Part shown: positions 1 to 6,832 of the stretch, one piece after another
Layout of the letters: every line of letters begins with the position of its first letter
Numbering within the stretch: position 1 is the first letter of the stretch
Assembly (NCBI GenBank): GCA_938015405.1
Contig: CALLPZ010000319.1
Span: 1 to 14,605, forward strand
Direction of reading: 5' to 3'
DNA: 14,605 nucleotides
Source of the DNA: an uncultured Pseudanabaenaceae cyanobacterium
Lineage (GTDB): Bacteria; Cyanobacteriota; Cyanobacteriia; PCC-9006; JAAUQQ01
Translations under genes and position numbers: made by a program
The notes under the pieces: model-generated
What the model was told of the DNA's origin: nothing
Database searches by the model: none
Seen by the model: the letters and a program-made list of their open reading frames with translations, nothing else

Positions 1-262
1 TTTCTAAGCCCTCAAGCAAACAGAGGATAACTCCAAGAAGCTAGGCAGCAGTCATTCACTCAAAGTCAATCACTGCAACCTCCAATGGCCAATAGAGCCT
101 CATTCACCATGAGGGTGGCAAACGGCTCCTGTCAAGCCAATATTATTTTTCCGGTTCCCCCCAAGCGCGACCCAATGCCTGATGGGTCGGAATGCTTTAC
201 GGACTCCGCTACCAGCCCAGGGCATCGCAAAATTTTATCCCTCACATCTTCTGCCTTACCCA
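1..262. other. Left-edge stretch without a supported gene
   Basis: Both strands were read in all frames. Every frame is broken by stops within a few dozen codons, apart from short open stretches overlapping the lpxD end that show no family signature. No clear terminator hairpin for lpxD (which ends at 263 on the minus strand) was found here. The stretch is probably the lpxD 3' flank and intergenic DNA. Confidence 0.5.
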
Positions 263-1327
263 TCAGTCCTGTTGAGCCGAAGCCTCCTTCTTTGCCCGCT
301 CTAAGCTCAGTAGCGTTTTCTGCATCTCTGGCAGACGTCCAAAGAGCGTCGCCGCACGCAACCATATACGGTGGGGAATGGCCGGGAAGCCTGACATGAT
401 GTCCCCTTCCTGGGTAATGTCAGCATGGATCCCGGACTTAGAGGTGGCCGTCACCCCATCAGCAATCTTCACGCGATTACTAACTCCCACCTGTCCCGCT
501 AAAATAACGCGATTCCCCATGCGCACTCCCCCTGCAAGGCCCACCTGGGAAGCGATCGCGCAGTTCTCACCAATATGGACGTCATGACCAATTTGCACCA
601 AGTTATCCACTTTGGTGTTGCGACCAATGCGAGTGGTGCCCACAGCAGGACGATCAATTGTGCTGTTACAACCAACCTCCACACCATCTTCTAGAACCAC
701 ATAACCTGACTGGTGCATCTTGAACCAGCCTTCTGGCACCGGCACAAAGCCAAATCCCTCGCCCCCAATCACGGCTCCGCATTGAACCACACAATCTGCC
801 CCGATCTGACTGCGCTCATGGATAACGCAGTTGGCATGAAGCGTGGTGTGATCGCCAATGGTCACCCCGGGATACAAAACAACACCAGGATGAATACAAA
901 CCCCATCTCCAATGGTGCAGCCCGCCGGAATCACCACATGGGCACCAATGGCAACATCCTCACCCAGCTGGGCCGCTGAATCAACCACCGCGGTGGGATG
1001 AACCTGACTAGGTAAGCAATAGGGCTGGTAGAACTCAGCGATCGCTTGGGCAAACGCCAATCGAGGATTGGGCACCGCGACCCAAGGCAACCCCCGAGCC
1101 TGGGCTCGCTCAATCAGATCGTCTTTTAGGGGCAAAATCAGAGCCGCCGCCGGAGTTTTCTCAATCCACTGGGCAACCGTCCCCGACTGGGCAACATAGC
1201 TCAAAGAACCTGGAACCGATTCCTCCAAGGCTGAGACTTGCGTAATCTCAGGATCTAGCGCCAAGTCCATACGACAGCGATCGCCTTGATAGGCAGTAAA
1301 AACTTGAACGAGCTCACTAAGTTTCAT
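263..1327 (-). CDS. lpxD: UDP-3-O-(3-hydroxyacyl)glucosamine N-acyltransferase (LpxD)
   Basis: LpxD transfers a 3-hydroxyacyl chain from acyl carrier protein to the 2-amino group of UDP-3-O-acyl-glucosamine, the third step of lipid A synthesis in the cytoplasm. The 354-residue product has the two-part family layout: an N-terminal uridine-binding domain (about residues 1-100) and a left-handed beta-helix of hexapeptide repeats (about 110-315), visible as repeats such as VAIGAH, CTIGDG and VTIGDH. The catalytic histidine is inferred to be His248 in the motif QIGHDVHIG. A helical tail follows. I chose the ATG at 1327 because the product then begins MKLSEL, like known LpxD proteins; an in-frame ATG at 1378 would add 17 residues of no family character. 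No good Shine-Dalgarno was seen. The gene is divergent from pstS and has no lpx partner in the window. Confidence 0.93.
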   Translation of the reverse strand: MKLSELVQVFTAYQGDRCRMDLALDPEITQVSALEESVPGSLSYVAQSGTVAQWIEKTPAAALILPLKDDLIERAQARGLPWVAVPNPRLAFAQAIAEFYQPYCLPSQVHPTAVVDSAAQLGEDVAIGAHVVIPAGCTIGDGVCIHPGVVLYPGVTIGDHTTLHANCVIHERSQIGADCVVQCGAVIGGEGFGFVPVPEGWFKMHQSGYVVLEDGVEVGCNSTIDRPAVGTTRIGRNTKVDNLVQIGHDVHIGENCAIASQVGLAGGVRMGNRVILAGQVGVSNRVKIADGVTATSKSGIHADITQEGDIMSGFPAIPHRIWLRAATLFGRLPEMQKTLLSLERAKKEASAQQD

Positions 1328-1773
1328 GATTGATGCGTTGATAGCCTGGACGAGCTTTCCCAGCCCAGAGAACGACATCGTGATGCGCCAAGCGACCGGC
1401 TTCCGCGACTAGACTCGCCTCCAAATCTAGACTAGCCCAGCAAACAGACGAGTCCCATTGTTTTTATTTCACCTAGAACCTTGGACCCCATCACGACCCA
1501 ACTCACCGACACAGGGTCTCTATCACAGCCGCTCATCAAGACCTCCAAGAAGTCAACGCCCCAGTGATGATACTCATTTGACTTACTAATCCATTGGGCC
1601 AAAACCGACAACTAAAAAATCTAGAACCCTTAATAAAGCAGGGATCAAGCCACTCAAGCGTTAGCAAGCCCCCCCTTCATCTGCGTAAATCCCTCAGCAT
1701 TGTTAACCTTCTCTTTACAATCGCTCGGTATTCTAGCTCCGGGTTTACTAGTAACAACAGCTTGGAACGAGAT
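1328..1773. other. Divergent intergenic region lpxD / pstS
   Basis: This stretch of about 446 bases separates the divergent lpxD and pstS starts and must hold both promoters. The frame in front of pstS stays open back to 1594, but that extension would bury the lipoprotein signal peptide, so I read it as non-coding. The clearest element is the candidate Pho box at 1702-1731. A lone Pho-like octamer, CTTAATAA, lies at 1629-1636. The heptamer ctagact occurs twice between about 1409 and 1435. No RNA gene was recognised. Confidence 0.6.
1702..1734 (+). promoter_or_regulatory. Candidate Pho box and -10 element of pstS
   Basis: The cyanobacterial SphR/PhoB site is described as tandem 8-base repeats of the type CTTAACCT separated by 3 bases. 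Here GTTAACCT (1702-1709), TCT, CTTTACAA (1713-1720), TCG and CTCGGTAT (1724-1731) keep the 11-base period. The first unit matches well, the second partly and the third poorly. A possible -10, TATTCT, lies at 1729-1734, about 40 bases before the pstS ATG. This is a match by eye; position ahead of a phosphate transporter operon strengthens it. Confidence 0.45.
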
Positions 1774-2778
1774 ATGCAATTGAGAACTGTGTTTGCACGC
1801 GTTCGCTTTTTAAGCCTCTTCGCTGTGCTTTCTCTAGGAGTGGCAGCTTGTGGTGGTGGAGAAACAACCACCTCAGCAGGGGATGGGGATGCCACTGGCG
1901 TAACCGGTGATATTCAGATTGACGGTTCTAGTACTGTCTTCCCCATTTCTGAGGCAATGGCAGAGGAGTTCATGCTGGAGAACCCTGGTAGCCGGGTCAC
2001 CGTGGGCGTTTCTGGTTCCGGTGGTGGCTTCAAGAAATTCTGTGCTGGCGAAACAGATATTTCCAATGCATCTCGTCCGATCAAGCAAAAAGAAATTGAT
2101 GCCTGTGCTGAAGCTGGAATCGAGTTCATCGAAGTCCCCGTCGCTTTTGATGGTCTGACCATCGTGGCTAACCCTGAGAATGATTGGGCTGCATGCCTCT
2201 CCACAGATCAGCTCAACGCCATGTGGGCACCTGAAGCCGAAGGCCAGGTGTCGAACTGGAATCAAGCAGATGCGACCTTCCCTGACGAAGCGCTAACCCT
2301 TTACGGTCCTGGCACCGATTCCGGAACCTTCGACTATTTCACCGATGAAGTCAACGGTGAAGAAGGGGCCAGCCGTGGCGACTACACCGCAAGCGAAGAT
2401 GACAACGTCATCGTCCAAGGCGTGCAGACTGACAAAGGTGCCTTGGGTTACTTTGGCTACGCTTACTACGAAGAGAACCAGGACTCACTCAAGGCTGTCG
2501 AAGTCAAAAACGAAGCCGGTGATTGCGTCGCTCCTTCCCGCGAGACCATCGCTGATGGCAGCTACAATCCCATGTCCCGTCCTCTGTTCTTCTATGTGAA
2601 AAAAGAAGCCTACGACAACAAAGCTGAAGTCAAAGCATTTGTTGATTACAAGCTTGCCCCCGCTAACGGTGAACTCATTGCCGAAGCTGGTTATGTCGCC
2701 CTTCCTGAAGACATTCTCAGCAACGCTGTTACTCGCCTATCCTCTGGCCAAACCGGTTCTGCTCCCAACGATATCTAA
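1774..2778 (+). CDS. pstS: Phosphate ABC transporter substrate-binding lipoprotein (PstS/SphX type)
   Basis: This is the periplasmic phosphate receptor that delivers inorganic phosphate to the PstCA channel. The product is 334 residues. A basic N-terminus and hydrophobic core end in a lipobox, LGVAAC, so Cys26 should be lipidated after signal peptidase II cleavage. Phosphate-contact motifs of the PstS_2 family follow in order: GSSTVFP (51-57), SGSGGG (80-85), SNASRPI (97-103) and PGTDSGTFDYF (179-189). The ATG at 1774 is chosen because it places the signal peptide at the N-terminus; the frame is open 60 codons further upstream without protein-like character. It is the first gene of pstSCAB and a Pho box candidate sits just upstream, so induction by phosphate starvation is expected. 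Whether it is the PstS or the cyanobacterial SphX paralogue cannot be settled from sequence alone. Confidence 0.95.
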   Translation: MQLRTVFARVRFLSLFAVLSLGVAACGGGETTTSAGDGDATGVTGDIQIDGSSTVFPISEAMAEEFMLENPGSRVTVGVSGSGGGFKKFCAGETDISNASRPIKQKEIDACAEAGIEFIEVPVAFDGLTIVANPENDWAACLSTDQLNAMWAPEAEGQVSNWNQADATFPDEALTLYGPGTDSGTFDYFTDEVNGEEGASRGDYTASEDDNVIVQGVQTDKGALGYFGYAYYEENQDSLKAVEVKNEAGDCVAPSRETIADGSYNPMSRPLFFYVKKEAYDNKAEVKAFVDYKLAPANGELIAEAGYVALPEDILSNAVTRLSSGQTGSAPNDI

Positions 2779-3083
2779 ACGCCTCTGCATCTAACGACGG
2801 TGCAATTTAACTGGTGAATTAGACTCAACGGCACCTTGAATGGCAGGACGTCATTCACAACGGCGAATAGCGTCCTGCCATTTGGTGAGGCGTTATTCGC
2901 TGTTGTTATATGAGCTAAATGCTCAAGGGATTAGAGCCGCAGCCGCACCAGAATCACCATAGTTCTACACAGTTATCGACATCACATTGGGCAACCATAG
3001 AGGTTCTATAGGGTGTATATAAACCTAAGGTAGGCTCCAGTTTTTTAGACAACTTCGGGCCTCTGCTCACTCGGAGCTTTTAG
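2779..3083 (+). other. pstS-pstC intergenic region
   Basis: This 305-base gap carries no gene. Its left half contains two long overlapping inverted repeats, listed separately. A small hairpin, TGAGC-taaat-GCTCA, lies at 2911-2925. Further right is an AT-rich -10-like stretch, TATATAAA (3016-3023), without a convincing -35. A good Shine-Dalgarno, GGAG (3073-3076), sits seven bases before the pstC ATG. A separate pstC promoter is possible but not shown. Confidence 0.6.
2839..2906 (+). promoter_or_regulatory. Interlocking inverted repeats between pstS and pstC
   Basis: Stem A is a perfect 12 bp inverted repeat: AATGGCAGGACG (2839-2850) pairs with 2871-2882 across a 20-base loop. Stem B pairs 2857-2872 with 2891-2906: 16 positions pair, 14 by Watson-Crick and two by G-U in the sense RNA. 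On the antisense strand those two would be A-C mismatches. The 5' arm of stem B lies in the loop of stem A, so the stems either form a pseudoknot or exclude each other. No T-run follows, so it is not a standard terminator. By analogy with other binding-protein operons, the likely role is mRNA stabilisation or attenuation after pstS; that part is inference. Confidence 0.6.
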
Positions 3084-4037
3084 ATGACCGTTCAAACTCC
3101 TGCTAATGCTCCTCGGGCCCTGTGGCGTCCGAACCGCGATCGCGCCAAGCTCACTCAAAATATCGTCAAAGTTATTTGTGGGTCGTTCGCAGCAATTTCC
3201 ATTCTTACGACCCTTGGGATTGTTGCAACCCTATTTTTTGAGACCCTAAGCTTCTTTGGTGACGTTCCTTTCTGGCAGTTTTTAACAGACCGAAAATGGA
3301 CTCCCCTATTTGCTAGTAAGGAATTTGGAATCTTTGTCCTGGTCAGTGCCACGGTGATGATTTCCATCATTTCAGTCCTCGTTGCACTCCCCCTAGGACT
3401 TCTAGCTGCCGTTTGTTTGAGTGAGTATGCAACTCCTCAAACACGCAAGTTCCTCAAGCCAATGTTGGAAATCTTGGCTGGCGTTCCGACAGTGGTCTAC
3501 GGCTACTTTGCCTTGCTAACCGTCACTCCATTCCTCAAGGGCATCTTGGGGGCATTACCTTTCATTCCAGAGATCAAGAACTTCAATGCCCTCAGCGCAG
3601 GGCTAGTGCTCGGAATCATGATCACCCCGATGGTGGCCTCCTTGAGCGAGGATGCGATCTTCTCCGTGCCCCAGCGGCTGCGTGACGGTGCCTATGCCCT
3701 AGGGGCGACCAAACGCGAAACAGTGACCGCAGTGGTTTTGCCTGCCGCCCTATCTGGCATTGTTTCATCCCTGATTTTGGCCGTTTCTAGAGCCATTGGT
3801 GAAACCATGATTGTCACCCTGGCAGCAGGTGCCAATCCAACCTTGGGCTTCAATCCCTTTGTTCCAGTCATGACGATGACAGCCTTCATTGTGCAGGTCA
3901 CAAAAGGCGACGCAGTCCATGGCTCCATTGCCTATCAAACGCTGTTTGCAGTGGGAACAACGCTATTTCTCATGACCCTCTTGTTGAATATTTTCAGCTT
4001 TTGGTTCGTGCGCCGCTTCCGTGAGAAATACGACTAG
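3084..4037 (+). CDS. pstC: Phosphate ABC transporter permease PstC
   Basis: PstC is one of two inner-membrane subunits that form the phosphate channel of PstSCAB. The 317-residue product has a cytoplasmic N-terminus (about 1-25) and six hydrophobic segments (near 30-53, 83-112, 128-150, 169-186, 224-248 and 285-310). The ABC permease EAA-type loop that contacts the ATPase is at about 201-222 (DGAYALGATKRE and following). The conserved AGVPTVVYGYFAL stretch (132-144) and SRAIGET (235-241) are typical of the PstC/PstA family. Length is normal. The ATG is preceded by GGAG at 3073-3076. pstA follows after 122 bases. Confidence 0.95.
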   Translation: MTVQTPANAPRALWRPNRDRAKLTQNIVKVICGSFAAISILTTLGIVATLFFETLSFFGDVPFWQFLTDRKWTPLFASKEFGIFVLVSATVMISIISVLVALPLGLLAAVCLSEYATPQTRKFLKPMLEILAGVPTVVYGYFALLTVTPFLKGILGALPFIPEIKNFNALSAGLVLGIMITPMVASLSEDAIFSVPQRLRDGAYALGATKRETVTAVVLPAALSGIVSSLILAVSRAIGETMIVTLAAGANPTLGFNPFVPVMTMTAFIVQVTKGDAVHGSIAYQTLFAVGTTLFLMTLLLNIFSFWFVRRFREKYD

Positions 4038-4159
4038 TTCGAGATCTAGATCAAGCGAATTCGCACCCCAATCAACGGCTTCTCCATATCCTTAGTGCTC
4101 CAGCTTGAAACTAGCCAAGCGCGCTCTCCATATCAACTTGCCAACTGCCCTAGAAGCGC

Positions 4160-5074
4160 ATGAACACCGACCATTCTGTCACTGAAAATCTCCCCAGTCG
4201 GGCCAGTCAGTTCAAGCCCAATCTGTGGAATCGCTACACCCAAGATCGGATTTTCGCCATTTTGTCTTGGGGAGCAACTGCCCTCGCCATCGCGATCCTC
4301 ATTTGGCTGCTGGCAACCATTCTCATAGATGGCCTGAGTACCCTCAACTGGAATTTCATTGATAGCTTCGCCTCTCGCAAACCCGAGCGAGCCGGGATAA
4401 AAGCGGCCCTTGCAGGAACACTCTGGGTGATGGGAGTCGTGGCCGCAGTCTCCTTTCCCATTGGAGTAGGCGCAGGCATCTATCTACAGGAGTTTGCCGA
4501 GGACAACTGGTTTACCCGCCTCGTCGAGATCAACATCAGCAACCTGGCAGGTGTGCCCTCTATCATTTATGGCCTATTGGGCCTGGCCGCCTTCGCCAGG
4601 ATCCTAGAGCCCATTACTGGCGGACGCACGATTTTGACCGGAGGCTTAACCCTCGTGCTGCTGATCATGCCAGTGATCATCGTCGCGACCCGTGAAGCCC
4701 TAAGAGCCGTACCAGACAGCATTCGGGCAGCGGGTTTTGCCTTGGGAGCCACCCAATGGCAAGTCATCTGGCACCATGTTCTCCCCACCGCCATGCCTGG
4801 CATCCTCACGGGCATGATTTTGGCTCTGTCTCGAGCCATTGGAGAGACTGCCCCCTTGATCGCCATCGGTGCAGCAACCTTTATTGCATTCACCCCCGAA
4901 GGCCTCCAAAGCTCCTTCACAGCCCTCCCAATCCAGATTTACGACTGGGTCGGTCGTCCCCAGCGAGAGTTTCATGACCTTGCAGCATCCGGAATCATCG
5001 TTCTGATGGCAGTGCTACTGCTTATGAATGCAGGGGCCATTTACCTACGCAATCGTTTCCAGAAGAGCCGTTAG
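4160..5074 (+). CDS. pstA: Phosphate ABC transporter permease PstA
   Basis: PstA is the second channel subunit of the phosphate transporter in the cytoplasmic membrane. The 304-residue product shows a polar N-terminus (1-30), a first membrane helix (about 31-57), further hydrophobic segments (83-108, 126-148, 160-176, 213-245 and 275-296) and the EAA loop at about 190-212 (AAGFALGATQWQ and following). The family motifs AGVPSIIYGLLGLAAF (130-145) and SRAIGETAPL (224-233) distinguish it from PstC. The ATG has only a weak upstream AGAAG. It lies 122 bases after pstC and 67 bases before pstB in the same direction, consistent with one operon. Length is usual for PstA. Confidence 0.95.
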   Translation: MNTDHSVTENLPSRASQFKPNLWNRYTQDRIFAILSWGATALAIAILIWLLATILIDGLSTLNWNFIDSFASRKPERAGIKAALAGTLWVMGVVAAVSFPIGVGAGIYLQEFAEDNWFTRLVEINISNLAGVPSIIYGLLGLAAFARILEPITGGRTILTGGLTLVLLIMPVIIVATREALRAVPDSIRAAGFALGATQWQVIWHHVLPTAMPGILTGMILALSRAIGETAPLIAIGAATFIAFTPEGLQSSFTALPIQIYDWVGRPQREFHDLAASGIIVLMAVLLLMNAGAIYLRNRFQKSR

Positions 5075-5141
5075 CAATACTCCCCAACGATTAAGCCTCG
5101 GCTCCATGCATTCATACGTACGATAAGGATTGAATTTACCC

Positions 5142-5948
5142 ATGACACAACTCTCCGACGTTGCAGTCTCTAGCCAAATAGCCTTTCAGGCTGAACAACT
5201 ATCGGTTTTCTACGGCTCAGTCCCAGCGGTCAAGGATGTTTTCCTTGAGATTCCCAAGAACCAAATTGTCGCCTTCATTGGCCCTTCGGGTTGTGGCAAG
5301 AGCACAGTCTTGCGCTGCTTCAATCGCATGAACGACCTGATTCCCAGCGCCCGCGTCGAAGGACGCATTACCTTCAACGGCGAAGACATCCATGGCAAGA
5401 GCGTGGACCCCGTTGAGCTAAGGCGTCGGGTAGGCATGGTGTTTCAGCGCCCCAACCCTTTCACCAAATCGATCTACCAAAACATTGCCTTTGGAGCTCG
5501 CATCAATGGCTACCAAGGCGATATGGATGAGCTGGTTGAACGCTCCCTGCGCGGCGCGGCGCTGTGGGATGAAGTCAAAGACAAACTCAAAGCCAGCGGT
5601 CTGAGCTTATCGGGTGGCCAACAGCAACGGCTTTGTATTGCCCGGGCGATCGCGATCGAGCCCGAAGTCATCCTCATGGACGAGCCCTGCTCTGCATTGG
5701 ATCCCATCTCCACCCTGCGAGTCGAAGAACTCATGCAGGAACTCAAGCGGAAGTACACCATCGTCATCGTCACCCACAACATGCAGCAGGCTTCCCGAAC
5801 CTCGGACTACACGGCATTCTTCAATGCCCGTGAAACTGAGCAAGGAGGCAAGATGGGCTATCTCGTGGAATATGACCGAACGGAAGTGATCTTCCAACAG
5901 CCCGCCCAACAATCAACCCAGGAGTACGTCAGCGGACGCTTTGGGTAA
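5142..5948 (+). CDS. pstB: Phosphate ABC transporter ATPase PstB
   Basis: PstB hydrolyses ATP on the cytoplasmic side to drive phosphate import through PstCA. The 268-residue product has all ABC motifs: Walker A GPSGCGKST (47-55), Q-loop Gln102, signature LSGGQQQR (156-163), Walker B VILMDE (176-181) and the H-loop His212 in VTHNMQQA. The PstB-type D-loop SALDPIST and the C-terminal block ending EYVSGRFG are also present. I chose the ATG at 5142; an in-frame TTG at 5130 would abut the AAGGA at 5125-5129, whereas the ATG lies 12 bases beyond it. It is the last pst gene. No phoU follows, and no terminator was seen before psb27, so read-through into psb27 is possible. Confidence 0.95.
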   Translation: MTQLSDVAVSSQIAFQAEQLSVFYGSVPAVKDVFLEIPKNQIVAFIGPSGCGKSTVLRCFNRMNDLIPSARVEGRITFNGEDIHGKSVDPVELRRRVGMVFQRPNPFTKSIYQNIAFGARINGYQGDMDELVERSLRGAALWDEVKDKLKASGLSLSGGQQQRLCIARAIAIEPEVILMDEPCSALDPISTLRVEELMQELKRKYTIVIVTHNMQQASRTSDYTAFFNARETEQGGKMGYLVEYDRTEVIFQQPAQQSTQEYVSGRFG

Positions 5949-6089
5949 TTTCAGCTTCATCCGTAGCTTCCCCTCTGAACTAGGTACAAATAAGCCTGGA
6001 GCAACGAGTCAAGGGCAGAAGGCAGCTAGGTCTAATTACGGTGACATTCACTCCCCTCGGACAGAAGAAGACTCTTTGTGGGTTCGCTG

Positions 6090-6118
6090 TTGCTTCCCTC
6101 GGCAAAGCCTCCTAGGAT
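6090..6118 (+). promoter_or_regulatory. Possible psb27 promoter
   Basis: TTGCTT (6090-6095) and TAGGAT (6113-6118) are separated by 17 bases, a fair sigma-70-type pair about 43 bases before the psb27 ATG. The match to consensus is 3 of 6 and 4 of 6, so this is only suggestive. It would let psb27 be expressed independently of the pst operon. Confidence 0.35.
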
Positions 6119-6160
6119 GGGGGAAATGGCTAATGTTGCGAAATATCAACGAAGGAGCTT

Positions 6161-6571
6161 ATGAAGCGTTATTTGGTTCGTTTAATGGCAGTCGCCTTGG
6201 CTGTAGTCATTGGCCTGACCACCCAAGTCAGCCCTAGCTATGCCGCTAGCTCTGCTATGACGGGCACCTACTCTGAGAACACCTTGATGGTGGTGGAAGC
6301 CCTACGCACGGCTGTAGACCTACCCGACGACGCTCCTAACAAAATTGAGGCTCAGGCTGAGGCAAAGACCTTGATCAATGACTTTGCCTCCCGCTATCGT
6401 CGCGATCGCAAGGTTTCAGCTCTACCTTCCTTCACCACGATGCAAACGGCGCTGAACGCCCTAGCGGGTCACTACAGCTCTTACCCCAACCGTCCTATCC
6501 CCGAGAAGCTCAAGGCTCGTCTCAACAAAGAGTTCAAGCGCGTTGAACTCTCAATCAAACGGGGTAACTAA
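6161..6571 (+). CDS. psb27: Photosystem II assembly protein Psb27
   Basis: Psb27 binds the lumenal side of CP43 in photosystem II assembly and repair intermediates, before the oxygen-evolving cluster is complete. The 136-residue product has an N-terminal signal peptide (about 1-28) followed by the four-helix Psb27 domain. Family hallmarks are TGTYSENTL (34-42), DLPDDAPN (53-60), FASRYRRD (75-82), FTTMQTALNALAGHY (91-105) and RPIPEKLKARL (111-121). The protein contains no cysteine at all. Instead of the lipobox known from Synechocystis Psb27, the signal peptide ends SYA-A (26-29), which fits signal peptidase I. So this Psb27 is probably a soluble lumenal protein. AAGGAG (6152-6157 region) lies just before the ATG. 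A strong terminator follows at 6631-6673. Confidence 0.93.
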   Translation: MKRYLVRLMAVALAVVIGLTTQVSPSYAASSAMTGTYSENTLMVVEALRTAVDLPDDAPNKIEAQAEAKTLINDFASRYRRDRKVSALPSFTTMQTALNALAGHYSSYPNRPIPEKLKARLNKEFKRVELSIKRGN

Positions 6572-6599
6572 CTCACGTTAGTTCCTGAAGGAGCTCAGG
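6566..6599 (+). other. Two small hairpins at the psb27 stop codon
   Basis: AACTAAC (6566-6572) pairs perfectly with GTTAGTT (6577-6583) over a 4-base loop and contains the psb27 stop codon. Directly after it, CCTGA (6584-6588) pairs with TCAGG (6595-6599). They precede the main terminator by about 30 bases, giving psb27 an unusually structured 3' untranslated region. Confidence 0.4.
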
Positions 6600-6630
6600 G
6601 GTTCCTAACAGAATTTCCCCATGAGCCTCC

Positions 6631-6673
6631 CAAAGAAAAGCCTCTTGATCTTCAATCAAGAGGCTTTTCTTTG
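6631..6673. terminator. Rho-independent terminator after psb27
   Basis: A perfect 19 bp inverted repeat (6631-6649 with 6655-6673) encloses a 5-base loop. The left arm begins CAAAGAAAAG and the right arm ends CTTTTCTTTG, so an A-rich arm faces a T-rich arm and the structure could also work on the minus strand. It separates psb27 from purA, which lies on the same strand. Confidence 0.85.
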
Positions 6674-6688
6674 TCTCTCCCACAGATC

Positions 6689-6712
6689 CTCTTCAGTTCA
6701 TCCGCTGAAGAG
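6689..6712. promoter_or_regulatory. 8 bp inverted repeat upstream of the purA promoter
   Basis: CTCTTCAG (6689-6696) is repeated in inverted form as CTGAAGAG (6705-6712) with an 8-base centre. It ends ten bases before the purA -35 hexamer. A dimeric regulator could bind such a site, but no known operator was recognised. It may equally be an RNA hairpin trailing the psb27 transcript. Confidence 0.35.
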
Positions 6713-6722
6713 ACATCACGGA

Positions 6723-6752
6723 TTGACATCGGTTATCTGTTGCAGAGATAAT
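6723..6752 (+). promoter_or_regulatory. Strong sigma-70-type promoter for purA
   Basis: A perfect -35 hexamer, TTGACA (6723-6728), is followed after 18 bases by GATAAT (6747-6752), five of six matches to TATAAT. Transcription would begin near 6759, leaving a leader of about 75 bases before the purA TTG start. This is the best promoter match in the window. Confidence 0.65.
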
Positions 6753-6832
6753 GCATTGTTGGCAACCTTTGGGTTTCGTAATATTCACGTCATCCCTGGG
6801 TTAACAAAACCTGTCGCACTCTTAATATTCCC

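Noticed and set aside
85..399. 104-codon plus-strand frame at the left edge
   Set aside because: It runs antisense into the conserved 3' end of lpxD, lacks a ribosome site, and has a Pro/Ser-rich shadow-like composition.
1594..1773. 60-codon N-terminal extension of PstS
   Set aside because: It would place a clear lipoprotein signal peptide in the middle of the protein, and the region contains the candidate Pho box. It has no family character.
4567..4975. Minus-strand frames of 91-117 codons inside pstA
   Set aside because: They are antisense to conserved PstA transmembrane coding sequence, and their Met/Arg/Ala-rich products are typical shadows.
5941..6237. 98-codon frame spanning the pstB-psb27 gap
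   Set aside because: It overlaps the pstB end and the well-supported psb27 signal peptide in another frame and shows no family signature.
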